This document shows, one piece after another, positions 32,709-44,538 of a stretch of 64,000 bases of DNA; the first letter of the stretch is position 1; each line of letters opens with the position of its first letter. The stretch is from Lepidodermella squamata. Lineage: Eukaryota; Gastrotricha. The position numbers and the translations under genes are program-made. A model generated the notes under the pieces. That model searched no databases, had not been told where the DNA came from, and saw only the letters and a program-made list of their open reading frames with translations. The stretch spans positions 1,984,001-2,048,000 of the forward strand of contig JBLDXI010000054.1 of NCBI GenBank assembly GCA_047495785.1, read 5' to 3'.

Positions 32709-34088
32709 CTTTAAATTAAACTTGAAGACAAAGATTTTTCTGAATTCATGAATAAATCGCGTCCATCCGCGGTAATTAATTTTCTCAAATTTCCAGAAAG
32801 CACAATTAAGATGCCAATTTTCGTCTTATTGATTGAGTTACGTATTAGATAACTGAGTGTTATTCTAAGTTAGGCGAGTAACAAGCTGATAACCAGATAT
32901 CTGATTGTTACGAGTCTAATTTAGAATAACACTCAGTTGTGTGATATAACGCTGTTGTTTTGTTGATGTTGCGTAATAAATGCGCACAATGGTCGTCTTA
33001 ACACAGCTTTTGAATTTTTTCATTGCTGCATTTTTGGTTCTTGTGCGCGCATCAAATTAAGGACGATATTCGGGTTTATTTTTTAATTTGCGCTGCGAAA
33101 ATTGCCGGGTTGCGTTTTTTATTAAAACCGCGGTGTGCTTGAGACTAATTACATCTATTGACACCTGATGACACACACGAATATTCGAAGCTTTTTCAAA
33201 CCCCATCAAAAATTCAAAAATTTAAAATGATGAAATTCGAATTTATCGGCAAGTTTGGATTCAAAATAATGCTCAGAAATCACCTAAACCCACTGAATTT
33301 TCATAAATTTTGCCACATTGATCGATTTTTCTGAAATTTATTTCCAGTTCGATTTTTGCGGAGAAAAGCAAGAACTCTTTTCTGTGTAGTTTTGCTAAAA
33401 AAGCTCTTAAAAGACATGGTGTCAGAAATTAACGAGGGCCACATGGTGCATGGTCGTAAATTAATTACAGCCATGTCACGATTTAGCCGCGGCCGAATCT
33501 TTTTAATCCGCGCGGTGATTTGTCTTTTCTGCCTAGCCTTGACCGGCCTTCGAGCCGGTCAGTTACGAGTCAGTTACGAGCCGGTCAGTTCATGATACGT
33601 GCCGATTGTGATTTCTCTGTTGCGATGCTCACTGAAAAATTGATCACAACGCTGAACAATAGCACCACGGTTTTGATAAAAAAACGCAACCCTGTAGAAA
33701 TCCGTGTCTAAAAGATTATTCAAGAGATTTGAGGCATTTTGACCTAATTAGAGACTTGCCAATTTTCGTCAAGAAATGTCTTTTGACCTTAATTGCGTAA
33801 ATTAAACAATGAAAAAGGACGCGCCTGTTATCTGACCTAGGGCGTACATTATCTGATTTTTGGAAGATAACAGATGACTATAACATGTGATAACAGCGTT
33901 ATAGCCTAGATAGTGGATTTCATGCGTCCCATATTTTTAGAGCCATGGAAGCGTGAAGGACTAGAAATCCTGATTCATCGGTCAATTTACATGAAAAAGC
34001 ATGCCGGCACGCAATTAGCGAAACTAATTTATTCCGGGTCACTTTTGCTTAGGTCATTTTTCGTTAAAAATATTTCGTGAAAATTATA
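32709..34088. other. Intergenic region with a hairpin
   Basis: No supported gene. An inverted repeat at 32851-32938 has arms of about 33 bp (AACTGAGTGTTATTCTAA and complement). A short GACCGGC/GCCGGTC palindrome lies near 33540. The region is upstream of peptide gene 1 and should hold its promoter. Confidence 0.45.
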
Positions 34089-34545
34089 ATGAAGGCAACT
34101 TTATTATTAGCACTGTTTTTAGTACCTCTGGTGTTTAGCAGGCAATCGAAACTTCTTCGTGAAGATTCCAAGCCTGGATCTAGGGTTAAAAATCTGGACT
34201 TGAGCCAGCTATCACAGGTAAATACCTATTTCGATCTGAGTTCGAGCGATAATTTCGAAAAGGTCCAGCACAATCGTCTAATGATGGGTAAATTAGTTTG
34301 GTCTCGTCTCGTATAAATAGAGTGTTTGAAAGGATTTATTTTTATTTTTTTTAGAAAATCTTGTAGCCGGTCTGGTCAGACGGCGAGACATCAAGGGTCT
34401 GCAAAAGCTGCTATGGGATATTGACTTGGCTCGCCGGTTTAAAAAATGCGTTCACACCTTGGGGTCGCCGGCGATTTGCGACAACCGAGTTGGTTTCTAT
34501 CTATGGGCTCAATTATTAGCACGGCAAATCATGAATGGCCAATAG
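34089..34545 (+). CDS. Secreted two-cysteine peptide 1
   Basis: Exons 34089-34287 and 34355-34545 give 129 aa. The signal peptide is MKATLLLALFLVPLVFS. Exon 2 (191 nt, phase 1, 63 codons) has exactly the same length and phase in all four paralogues. It carries the conserved core: DIDLARRFKKC, then nine residues, a second Cys, DNRVGFYLWAQLLAR and IMNGQ. The two cysteines could form one disulphide ring, and ARR/RR sites could be processed. I do not recognise the family. A hormone-like or effector role is inference only. Confidence 0.8.
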
Positions 34546-35475
34546 TTCAAAAAGTACATATTACTACATCAGCCTGTTATTTTCAAGAGAGTTAGCAATA
34601 AAGAGTGCTTTTTTTACTCGAGCCTAAGACTAATGTTGTTAAATTTTCACTGTTTAATGTGACTTATTTCATCAGACATAAAGTCATATTTCATCCGAAA
34701 GCCTAAAATGCGAACAACGCATCCGACCATTGTGGTTATTTTCGAAGCTGACTTTATGATAAAGTCGGCTTTATCTGGCAAAAAACCAGGCGCCAGTTTT
34801 AAATTGCTCATCATAAGCCGTGACCTACTTTTTACCAGCCTCTTTTATTGTTAGGATTCGTTATGCAATCAGGTCAACAAGTGCTTTTGAGGTCAAAACG
34901 CTTGATTTCAGGCAAAAATCGCCCATTTATGTTTGCGAGACAAAGCCTTTATTTCCAGGCGATCAAGTCATCGCCATTATGGGATAAAGTCAACTCTATC
35001 ATAAAGGCGACTTACATTTTCGAAGTCGCCATTAGCTTATGTCGACTTCATCGGATGATTACAGTGATCCTACTAGGTCCAGCTCTGAGGGGGGTAAATC
35101 GAAGCGTGAGCGCTTAACATAAAAATCAACACGACAGGAGCATTTGGAGATAATTTATTGTTCAAATTATTGTCATTTTGGTATTTCTACACTGAGCAAT
35201 TATGCATAGTCCTATGTCAATAAACTGCTAAATTTCTGAAATTTTCTAGCGATGAGCATATGCATACCAAGGAGCTGCGCCCATTGTATCCCGCCGCTCA
35301 CTATGAGTTGAGTGTATTTCACTTTGTCCATCGGTGCTACCAAAACACGTGAACGCGCGTGAATTCAGGTTTGAACAGTTGGCAGAGCGTGTGGCCAGGG
35401 GGTGCCTATAATATCGCCAAACCGCGCTGCACATTTTCACAAGCATTCTTTCATTTTATCAACTTTTCGTTCAAC
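34546..35475. other. Intergenic region with a repeat fragment
   Basis: No gene seen. At 35063-35102 about 40 bp match the first part of the element inserted in peptide gene 2 (AGTGATCC...CTAGGT...CAGCTCTGAGGGGGG) with two mismatches. Phrases related to GACTTTATGATAAAGTC repeat in both orientations around 34745-35040. Confidence 0.45.
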
Positions 35476-35821
35476 ATGAACAAGATCCTTCTTCTCACTC
35501 TTGTGGTGGTAAGTTTCACTTCCAAGCTGAAATGGCTGCTGTCATAATATGCTAATCTTACTTTGATAGGCTGTTGCTGCAGTCTGGTCCGTTGCGGCAC
35601 AGGAGAAAAAGAGCAAGCCGGGCTGCAATGACTGTCACCAAAGCAAGGGTACGAAACCCGGTGTCGGTCACGGGCACCTCCGAAACAAGCCCCCATCCTC
35701 CAGCCCCAGCAAGGGAAAAAGGGCGAGGGCTACTGCAAAACCTGAGGCTGGTCGCATTGCAATCTTTCGCGAGAATCTTTCGCATGAAGACGCATATGCG
35801 AGGCTGACTTCAAAAAAGTAG
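35476..35821 (+). CDS. Small basic secreted protein
   Basis: Exons 35476-35508 and 35570-35821 (phase 0; donor GTG|GTAAGT, acceptor GATAG|GCT) give 94 aa. The signal peptide is MNKILLLTLVVAVAAVWSVA. The mature part has a CNDCHQSKG motif, Gly/His (GVGHGHLRN) and a Pro/Ser/Lys/Arg-rich stretch (KPPSSSPSKGKRARA). The signal peptide is split by the intron, a common layout for small secreted proteins. No known domain. The downstream tail (DAYARLTSKK) is polar. Confidence 0.65.
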
Positions 35822-37139
35822 CTCGCATGCTTAGGTTTTGATTCGAGTTGCGCATTCAAGTGGCCGTGTTCTAATACAATCAAAACCTGGGTGATGCGAA
35901 GCACTGTCTGTGTGGAGCCGAAGCGGCTGTGAAGCATTCACTTGTGGAGCCGTTCAACCTTCAACTATTTTGCAAAATTTTACTGGTCTACTTTGGTGCT
36001 TGTTGTGTGCTTTTACATTATACTCTGTTGTATTTAGCTACACATTTTAATATGACTATCAATAATTATTCGAATGAATCGCAGAAAACGTAGCATTGTA
36101 CTGTATTGTATTGCAGTAGTAAAATGTCTACCTATAGCAAGTTTTCGGAAGGTAGTAATTAAGAATTTGCGATCACGCCTGGTACATACCTGTATAACAT
36201 TTGAATTCCCTCTAAGGTTCAAACGATCAAACGAGCAAGTGGCCGGTTTCTTTTTCGCCTGTGAGCCATGAGGAAAGTGTGAGGCAGACACATCGTGACT
36301 TAAAGGTTTAGGCTTAACACATCGCACATCGTTTAGGTTCAGAAGTGAAGCTTTTATGCAGATTCATGGCATCCTCGAGCGATTTTAAATTTTTGCCTTT
36401 TTTGACTTTCAGCAACGATGGCTCCCTAACGGTGAGGAATTGGCTCATTAGATTTCGTGAGCTTAGTGGAATGGGTTCTGACTGTTTATCGTCAAAATAT
36501 GAGCCCAAAGAACCTCATGGTTGTAGAATGGCAAGCGTTCGAAAAAAAGAAAGATTTTTTATGCAGATTTAGGTAACCTTACCCTATAATAATGAATTTG
36601 GGCATTGGGGAGTTCTATCGCACGAACAAAATGTCAGCCTATAGGAGCGCGCGCGTGGAGGAAATGTTAGCGGTCTGAAAATTTTAGCGAACAAGCTTCT
36701 CTAGGTCGTTCCCTGTCCATCGAAGAAGTGCAACATGGCACGCATTTTTTGGTCAACAGTCGGTGTCTTTTTCTGGATGAAGAACAAAGTGCCCATCGTG
36801 TTTAGCTTCCAGAGTACGTGACCGCGCGTGAACTGAGTACATACGTTTCCGCCACTCAGACACGAATGGCGGAAGTACGATGTTCGTCGGCATGCGTCGG
36901 AAAACCGTTGTAGGTGAGTTGAGTGCGTGGAAAATAAAGACCTCAATTCTTTTTGTTTAATACTCCCACTTGCATTATCGAAACTCGAAACTTGGATTTA
37001 AAACGAGTCACAGATGCCATCAAATATTGCTACAAAACAGTTGAATGAAAATTGAAGCGTAAATTGATGAACCTGCGTCATTTGCCACAGCCTATTTAAC
37101 ATTTCACATTCTTTCGGTCAAACAATATTTGTGAAGAAT
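35822..37139. other. Intergenic region
   Basis: No supported gene. A phrase near 36820 (GACCGCGCGTGAACTGAGTAC) resembles 35348 upstream of the small basic protein (GTGAACGCGCGTGAATTCAG), a possible duplicated promoter fragment. Open frames here lack splice or domain support. Confidence 0.4.
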
Positions 37140-39597
37140 ATGCGAACCAAGTTCATTTTCATCATTGCAATCAGCTACCTTGGCTATTTTCCAGCAAATG
37201 GCCAAGACGGGAAACAAAAAAGACTTCTAATCTTCAACCTTCAACCTCTAAACGGGGTGGATTTCAACTCTGTTTTTCTGCCTGATATCGTGAATGTTCT
37301 AATCGAGACAGCTAATAAGCTGAACTTCATACCAGGCTACAAATTGGAGGGTGTTTTCGCCGATGAAGAAGCTGGCCGGCTAACAGTTCGCCGTTTCATT
37401 GAATTCAAGCAGCGAAATGAAACTAGAGACGTAGTCAAATCTCCAATTGTCATAGGACCTTTCAGCCCGCCAAGTTGCACGAGCCTCGGGCCAATTCTAC
37501 ACCATTACCAAGCAGTCGCCCTGTCCCCAACCTGCACAGCTCTCGGCCTAGCTGATCATTCGAAATCTAAAAATTTGTACTTGAGCCTTCGGTCAGGGGA
37601 AGTTTTTGCTTTGACATTCCTAACATTTATTGAGAAAGTTGGAGGTTGGAAAAGGTTCGCTCTTATTGCAAACTCTGAAAGCACGAGCGATACCAGAGTC
37701 GCCACTTTAACCTACAAAACAGCGCAATCCAATGGTTTTGAAGTCCCACTCTTCACGAACGTAAATGAAATCAATTCAGATACAATCCAAGCTATTATCA
37801 AGTCCGAAGCTAGAATCATCGTTTTGGTAACAGGGAGTAATGAGTTGGTCAAAAAACTCTTTTGCGCAACTTATCTCTCCGGTTTGAAAGGAGAACGATA
37901 CGTCTTCGTAACAACCTATACCGCTTTATACGATCTGCCAACTGGAGATTCCCTGCCTCCTGGATGTTCGAAAGAAATGGTGCTTGAACAGCTGAAGCAA
38001 ACATTTTTCACTGGGCCAATGTACCGCTACGAAGATACATCTGTTAGAGCTGAATGGGGCTATAACCAGCCTGAATTCGACGCTATGGTTGACGAATTTC
38101 AGATCAGAACAAAAAACAAGACCATACGGTCCGGTAGCTTCAGTTATCGTTACCTTTTCCACGACAATGCTCTTATGGTGATTTTTGCCCTTCGCAACTT
38201 GGAAATGACCTTGAGAACGAAATATAACCTAACTCTGTCTGACTTTGCCGAAAATCAGGAACTGATCGCTAAACTAGCCAACGAGTCAATGTTAGCAGCT
38301 GATCTTAATGGTCTTCGCATTCCACCTGGTCGAATGTCTTTCAACCAAAAAACAGGCTTGATCGCTCAAGATATCCAAGGTATCGTTCAGTGGACCCCTA
38401 AAGCGAAGGATCAATACGTAACTCTAGTCTATCAGCTTCCTGATACCCAGGAATTAGTGTATTCAAGCTACGCAGTTCGAAAATTGAATGACATTGAATG
38501 GATCAATGGATGCCCACCACATGACCGGCAAAAGACTCAGCTTGTTGTTCTGAAAGTCGCACTTGGAACATCCGCAACCATCTGGCTTTTCGGGGTTTTG
38601 ATTGGAATTTTGAATGTTTGTTCAATCGGTTTCCTTTGGAAGTCTCGCTACAGGGATTTGAGCGATGTTCCTATGGTTAAGATCATGGGACTATTGGGAA
38701 GTCTTCTTTTGCTGGTCGCCTCTGCAATTTTCGTCTCGGAAATTGACGGGGGCAGGCAAATGAACTGGTCGGCTGCTTTAGCCTGCTTGGTCATTGGATT
38801 ATCGATTGCCAATGGCATTGCGGCTACGCGATCTAAATGGCAATTTCCTAATAACAGTAAGCTCCTTGATTGAAGTTAGCTATTAGCTAACACTTTTGAT
38901 TTTAGCTCGAAGAAAACATGGGGATAGAAGAAACAAAAATACGAAGTCAGCAAATTCACAAATCTCTGCCGCTGAAACAATCCCACAAGAATATGTTTTC
39001 TCAATAAACCGAAAACAAACACCACAGCCAGCATCGAAGAGCAAGTCCACAAAATCAATAATTACAGGCAGTGCAGGTTTTTCTGCACTCAACTTGATCA
39101 TTCTAGTCCTTTGGTTTGCAATTGATCCCCAGGTAAGCTTCATCAGATATGTCCGGGACTTTTCCAATTTTTCGTTTAACTGCCAGATTTGTTTGCTGGC
39201 AACATCGGCTCGACCTTTTTACGATCCCCAAATCGATACATCAGTTGAGACATTTTCTTATCAATGCTCATCGATCGTCTACAAACCAGCCTCTCTTTTT
39301 CCTTTGATCTTCTTAGCCGTTCATTTTATCACCCTGTTAGCAGCAGCTTATCTGTGTTACAAGCGCTTGAAAGGTAGTCCTAGGCCTAAAGAGCTGCCCC
39401 CCGTCATCATCTCAGTGGCGAACGCTATGTCGTTGCTTCCTGTTTTTGCGTTGATCCTGTCGATCGTTGCTAGTAAGGAATTCATCTCAGGGCCGGATAT
39501 TCAGGTCATTCTGGCATCGGGCGCTCTCCTTTCAGCAGCTTCGGCTACTTCAACCTCTATCATTCCTGTTTTTATCAATCTTAAAACAAACCAGTAA
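37140..39597 (+). CDS. Class C G-protein-coupled receptor, GABA-B-like
   Basis: Exons 37140-38856 and 38906-39597, with a 49-bp phase-1 intron, give 802 aa. The signal peptide (MRTKFIFIIAISYLGYF) leads to a Venus-flytrap ligand-binding domain (about 30-440: VIGPFSPPSC, YQAVALSPTC). There is no cysteine-rich domain, which favours the GABA-B branch. A short linker (INGCPPHDR) leads to seven hydrophobic segments: four in exon 1 or near the junction (VVLKVALGTSATIWLFGV, VKIMGLLGSLLLLVASAI, WSAALACLVIGLSIANGI) and the rest in exon 2 (SALNLIILVLWFAI, LFPLIFLAVHFITLLAAA, VIISVANAMSLLPVFALI, VILASGALLSAASATS). It would sense an amino-acid-like or other small ligand at the plasma membrane. No long C-terminal coiled coil is seen. 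Confidence 0.82.
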
Positions 39598-39796
39598 CCG
39601 CTAAAACGTATAAATATATTTCTGAACCTGGTCATGAAGCCGTTTCATTAAAAAATTGGAACATCAAGTTGTTTTTATAATTAAAATACAACCGTTATAC
39701 CGTAATCCAGTACAAATTTGAACATTTCACGCAAATCAGCTCTACCTCCATTATTATTAAATTATTATTAACCTGGCATAACAGTACATGTAGTGG

Positions 39797-39862
39797 GGAA
39801 GGCTAGCCTAGTGGCTAAGGAGGCTAGCCCAAGTGCGTAAGGTCTTGGTTTCAACGCCCGCT
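39797..39862 (+). repeat. tRNA-derived SINE-like head
   Basis: Contains an A-box-like TAGCCTAGTGGCTAAGG (39804-39820) and, at tRNA-like spacing, a B-box-like GGTTTCAACGCC (39847-39858). It does not fold into a full cloverleaf by eye, so a SINE head or tRNA relic is the best reading. Confidence 0.4.
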
Positions 39863-40119
39863 GACGCCCGACGGTGGTTTAGCAATTCACTGGTGAGACA
39901 AAAATGCTACTCGAGTACACAATGTGAAACCATTGCTCGAGACCCCTTAACAGTAGAGGTACGATACAGTGCATGGGCCATTATAGGATTTGCAAAGTCG
40001 AACAACAATTTTTTGCCGGGTGTGGTCGTGTGGTCGGGTCGGTGGGAGCGGTCGAGCAGGTGGTTTGCAAAAAATGGGGCTTGTTCGGTAAGGCTATAAG
40101 CACTCATCCTCGCGGAATC

Positions 40120-40392
40120 ATGAACCCTCGTGGTGTAGCGGCTGAGGATGCTGCTGATACCGCCTGGGAGTACGATTCCAGCTAAGGTCGTCATATTTTT
40201 TTGTGAAGAAAGTTTTTACTCGTCAGTTTTGGATTGCATGAATTAGTTTCTCAAACAAAAAACTGCAGTAAGGAAATCAGACGAACTGAAAAACTTATTC
40301 CCTCGACCTCAACTGGAATCGAACCATCGTACATCGTGCTCCCAGGCAGTTTCCCAGACATGTATCAGCAGCATCCTCAGACTTCTGCGAAT
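40120..40392. repeat. Inverted pair of related tRNA-derived SINE fragments
   Basis: On the plus strand, GTGTAGCGGCTGAGGATG...CTGGGAG then GTACGATTCCAGCT ends near 40184. On the minus strand (40392-40301), CTGAGGATGCTGCTG ... CTGGGAG then GGTTCGATTCCAGTTG reads the same order with a better B-box. Both share GCTGCTGATAC and GCCTGGGAG. Two copies in opposite orientation lie about 120 bp apart. Confidence 0.5.
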
Positions 40393-41021
40393 CGAGCCTA
40401 GAATGCCGATTATCCATGAGTAAGCTGTGCTCTCTGGAAAGGGTGTAGGGATCTTTAGGTGCGTCGTGTGACCCAGAATAGCGCAATGTGAGCGCGGTCC
40501 TCCTTCAACACTTACGCGCGAGGCTAACAGCGAGCCTCGGCCTAAGTATCATGTGGTGATAAGTTAAATGCAGACGTTAAATGCATATAAGATAATGTAA
40601 CGTAATGGCATTAGTAAGGGACGAACAGTTTATTTCGTTCTGTGGCGTTTGAGGAACCCCAAAAATACCCGATAATACCTGGTATTACCTGAATCTCTAT
40701 GGCAACGCAATATCCCGGTGGAAGCCTGCACTGATATCGAATGGAAAACAATCGGTAGATCAACCACTCAAACGTAGCACATTAAAAATTCATTCTTGGG
40801 TTAGTAGGGGATCTCTGTGCACAGACGCCTTTGCCGGTCCTTGCGGTCCCTTGACAAAATGCTGAAACAGCCGCACAGGAAGACAGCTATATCGTTTTTT
40901 GACTGAAATTTCATCTATCACATCGACAATCAACAGCCTTCAATAAGTGCGTGAAGTTTATAATTTGTTCACCCAATAATTTTGTATCAAGTTTTGTCTA
41001 TCACTTCCCCAGACACAAAAA

Positions 41022-42210
41022 ATGTGGAATGGATCGTCAGATGGGTCCTGGGTCTTTGCGTATGTCCCTGAACACGGATTCGACAGCGGCAGATATTGGT
41101 TCGTATCTGTTTTCAACTCGCCATTTCAGCCGTTCGCCAGCCGCCTCGGTTATACGCTGCTCTACACTATCATTGCTCTTGCAGTTTGCATCGCTAACAT
41201 CGCAAATGTCTACATCTACTGGAGGAGGGGTGTTAGACGCGATTTTCTTGTGCTGACATCGCTTCAAGGATTCACGAATTCATGGTTCTGTCTCGACTAC
41301 GCTATCCTCATGATGATGACAACCCCACGCGGCGATTTTGAGGGCAATGATGCGTCGTGTCTACTGCTTAGCTGGACATTTTACACAGCAGTCTGTTATG
41401 GCCAGTGCATTTGCATGCTGATCAGCTACGAACGCCGCGTTTGTATCACCCTTGCGCAACAATTTTCGGATAAAAAGTTGAGGAGGACGTTGATTTACGC
41501 GGCCTTACTACTTGCTTATGTAATTCTTTGTACGCTGCCTGTTTCACTATATCCCTACGGTTTGAGTCGGCAAATGATACCGCTGGATGGTAATGGAACC
41601 CAATCGGCTGCAAACTGCGGACCCTTCGAGCACAAATTGGGGGATTTTGATAGCTCGCTGTTGAGGCTACTCCTCATGCTCCCCGCTATTTCCCTCCCAG
41701 ATTTGTATCTCGCATATAATTATTGGTAAAATTTAAAATTATAACTCATTGATAAATTTAATTTAGTTGACCATGAACAGGCTAATATTCAAAGCTATTT
41801 CGGCCTATCGCAAAGGTTATCAATTAAGCAGCGGCGTTCCGTCCAATCCATCTTCGAAGCAGATTATGAAGTTGGTCAATGCAGTAACTCCTGCCTCGCC
41901 TAGAAGTTCTTTTAAATCCCGATGGCTCGAACGGGAAATGTTCATCGCGAAGCAATCGTTCGCCTCTTTCCTTATACTGGCATTTTTTTTCGCGCCAGCA
42001 TTTGTTGTTGTAATCGCCTATATATTATTCGATAGCGCTGGCCCGAAAATTCTTACGATAGAATTATACCGATTTTCAGTGATTGCGCTCATGCTGCAAA
42101 TGATCCTCGTCCCAATTTTGCAGTGCATACGGCCTGGCTTTTCTGTGAAAATTAAGGCAAAACTTGCTACATCAAAAAACGCTGTCCTACGATTTTTCAG
42201 GCTGATGTGA
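41022..42210 (+). CDS. Rhodopsin-like 7TM receptor
   Basis: Exons 41022-41725 and 41781-42210 join as TG|G (Trp; donor TTG|GTAAAA, acceptor AACAG|GCT) to give 377 aa. Seven hydrophobic segments are visible: LLYTIIALAVCIANIANVYI, TM2 near LDYAILMMM, TM3 near YGQCICMLISYERR, TM4 near LIYAALLLAYVILCTLPV, TM5 near LLLMLPAISLPDLYLAY, TM6 near FLILAFFFAPAFVVVIA, and TM7 near VIALMLQMILVPIL. YERR after TM3 corresponds to the DRY motif. The N-terminus is short with a glycosylation site (NGS). No family-specific motif identifies the ligand. It is probably a peptide or orphan receptor, and nematode-type chemoreceptors are an alternative. Confidence 0.72.
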
Positions 42211-44538
42211 TCTAAGTAGATGCTCTATCGATTTCATCGTTTCCTGATTCACTGAAAATAGATTTAATCGGAAATGTGCATCATATATCTTTCATGTTTT
42301 CGGGTAAATCCAGTGAAGCTCCGGCTGAATTTCGACCTACGTTTTAACCATCCGTTTGACTCACCGTTAAGACTGTGAAATGTCATCGAAATCGGCCTGG
42401 CTGATTTCATGTTATTTTTTATTACCTTAATTTCTGTTTGGTGCTTGCAACTTTCAGACTTTAAATTACTCCCTTGAATGGCCCTAACATTCCAACTCAC
42501 TCGTATCACTGAAAACATTCCAAGCTCAGCATTCATCTTTTCAAGTTTTGCCGCGCAACAGTTTTAGCAGCATGCAAGTCCGAGTGGCTAGCGCGATTTT
42601 TACCGCTTTGATTTTCATATCGGAAAATAAAATAAGAATAAGGAATGCGCAACAGTCTCATTGCTTAAATTTAAACCACGAGTCAAGCCAGATGTAGCTC
42701 GAATCATTCGTACCTTGAAACTTGAAAATCGTTAGCCTTGTAAGCTTCAGCAATTCGAGATACCGCCAATGCTTTATTACTCGCTCCTGGGTTGGTTGGG
42801 TGATCATGACACAAAATAATGTCAATGGAAGAATGGCGACAGGTTTGAAAGCGACATTTTTGGAGAAGGTTTCTCTCAAGGTATATATCGATTCACAGGT
42901 TCCAGAGAACAGATCCGATTGTCCATAGCAAACCATGTAGCAAACGGGACGTCAACAGCCTACAGTCTGCTGTAGCACATAGCACAGAATTCTCTTGGGA
43001 GAGCCATGATCGTCGTGGAGCCCATATCGGCACCGGTTAGTCGAACCTAGTCGAACGTCTTGAGATGGCTATTTCGGGCGTGGACAAACTTGGCCGAACA
43101 ATTTTTGACATATAAAATTGCCGTAGACATTGTTCGAAACCAGCTCGGATTTTTTTAATTATTGTTTCATTCTCACAATAATTACCGCCAATAAGTAACT
43201 TACCGCCAGTACTTGAACAAAAGGCTATACAGGTGCAATAAAAATGCAGCAATGCAGCAATTTAACGTCAACTAACATGCGGAAAGTATTTTTGCCTTGT
43301 ATCGTGTCATCTAATACTAAGCAAATACTAACATACAGTAAAAAATGATGATAATAAGAAGTTGAAGTTGTAAAAGTAAGTTGAATGAAATGACCGTTAA
43401 CAAGTGAAAAGTGGGGTTTTGCGTATTTTCTGTAAAGTGTTGACTTCATGTGGGACGATTCCCATAGTTTCTTACTCAGTTTTTCTCGAAGATTTTGAAT
43501 TAAAAAAAGAAGTAAGACCTCCAGGAAGCTCCCATCCACCTCAAAGACGTGAGATCACAAAGTGTCGCCGAAACGGCTTATCGATTTCGACTGACGTGCA
43601 AGCATTACCTTAATTCCATCAATTTACTCGAGCGGCTGCAAAATTTCACGATGTCGAAGATTTAAACAAACCCGACTTTTCACTTGTTAACGTTAAATGT
43701 AATAAATATGCATGTTAATGCTTTTTTCGATGATTAATCATTGAATTCGGATTCACGGCAATGACTTACACTGCAGTTTATGACGATAAAAAACATACTT
43801 AGCCTTAATGCACACGTTTCTTCAACAAGTTGTGATTGTGGAAAGCGGAAAGCGTCTTGCCGTCATGTTTAGTGAAAGTTTTTTGAATAAACAAAATATA
43901 AAAAAGTAGTTCGGACTAAGTGCAACGTCGTTGGCGGTAAAATTGACAATAAAATTAAACAAGCCTACAAGATTAAACAAGAGGTTCCTTCTGCCGCGCT
44001 GCCAACGATATGTCCCAGGGTTGCTGCAGGTAGGCATCACACCTTGTTTACCTGTGCTTTCCCCAGGATAAGTAGTTCGTAATTCTGGCCAAACCTGCAG
44101 AAAATGTGGATTTTCCCCAGTAGAATTTCACAAGATGGATGACCAACACATCATATGGTTTCACAATTTTGAGTTTGCACAAAACTACACTATTGCAATC
44201 AGCATCTGAAATTAGATAAGATCAAAAATGGAGCGTAATAAAAAAGCTATTTGACGATTTAATAGCCTTATTGTTGGGACATTTCCCGCACTTAGTGCGC
44301 AAATAGGCCGATTTTTTCCGCTTGAAATGATGCTAATGAGAACGTAACATTTATACATGGCGCACTTTCATTAGAAATTTCTAGTTCTGCCCCAACTTGC
44401 CCGTTTAGTCACGCGGAAGCGTTAAAACTGGCTGTTATCGACGGAAATATTTACGTTATAAAAACTCTAGACGTCATGATAGATGCGCATCTTTTCTGGG
44501 CCATTTTTTGCGGTCATTTTTCAGAATTTCTCAGCGGA
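42211..44538. other. Long intergenic region
   Basis: About 2.3 kb with no supported gene on either strand. Several frames of 70-105 codons occur, but none has a signal peptide, a recognised domain or a matching splice partner. Confidence 0.45.

Larger units (their letters stand above)
39598..41021. other. Intergenic region rich in tRNA-like SINE fragments
   Basis: No protein gene supported. It holds three tRNA-derived fragments (see the separate entries). The remaining sequence, including 40400-40960, shows no domain or conserved frame. Confidence 0.45.
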
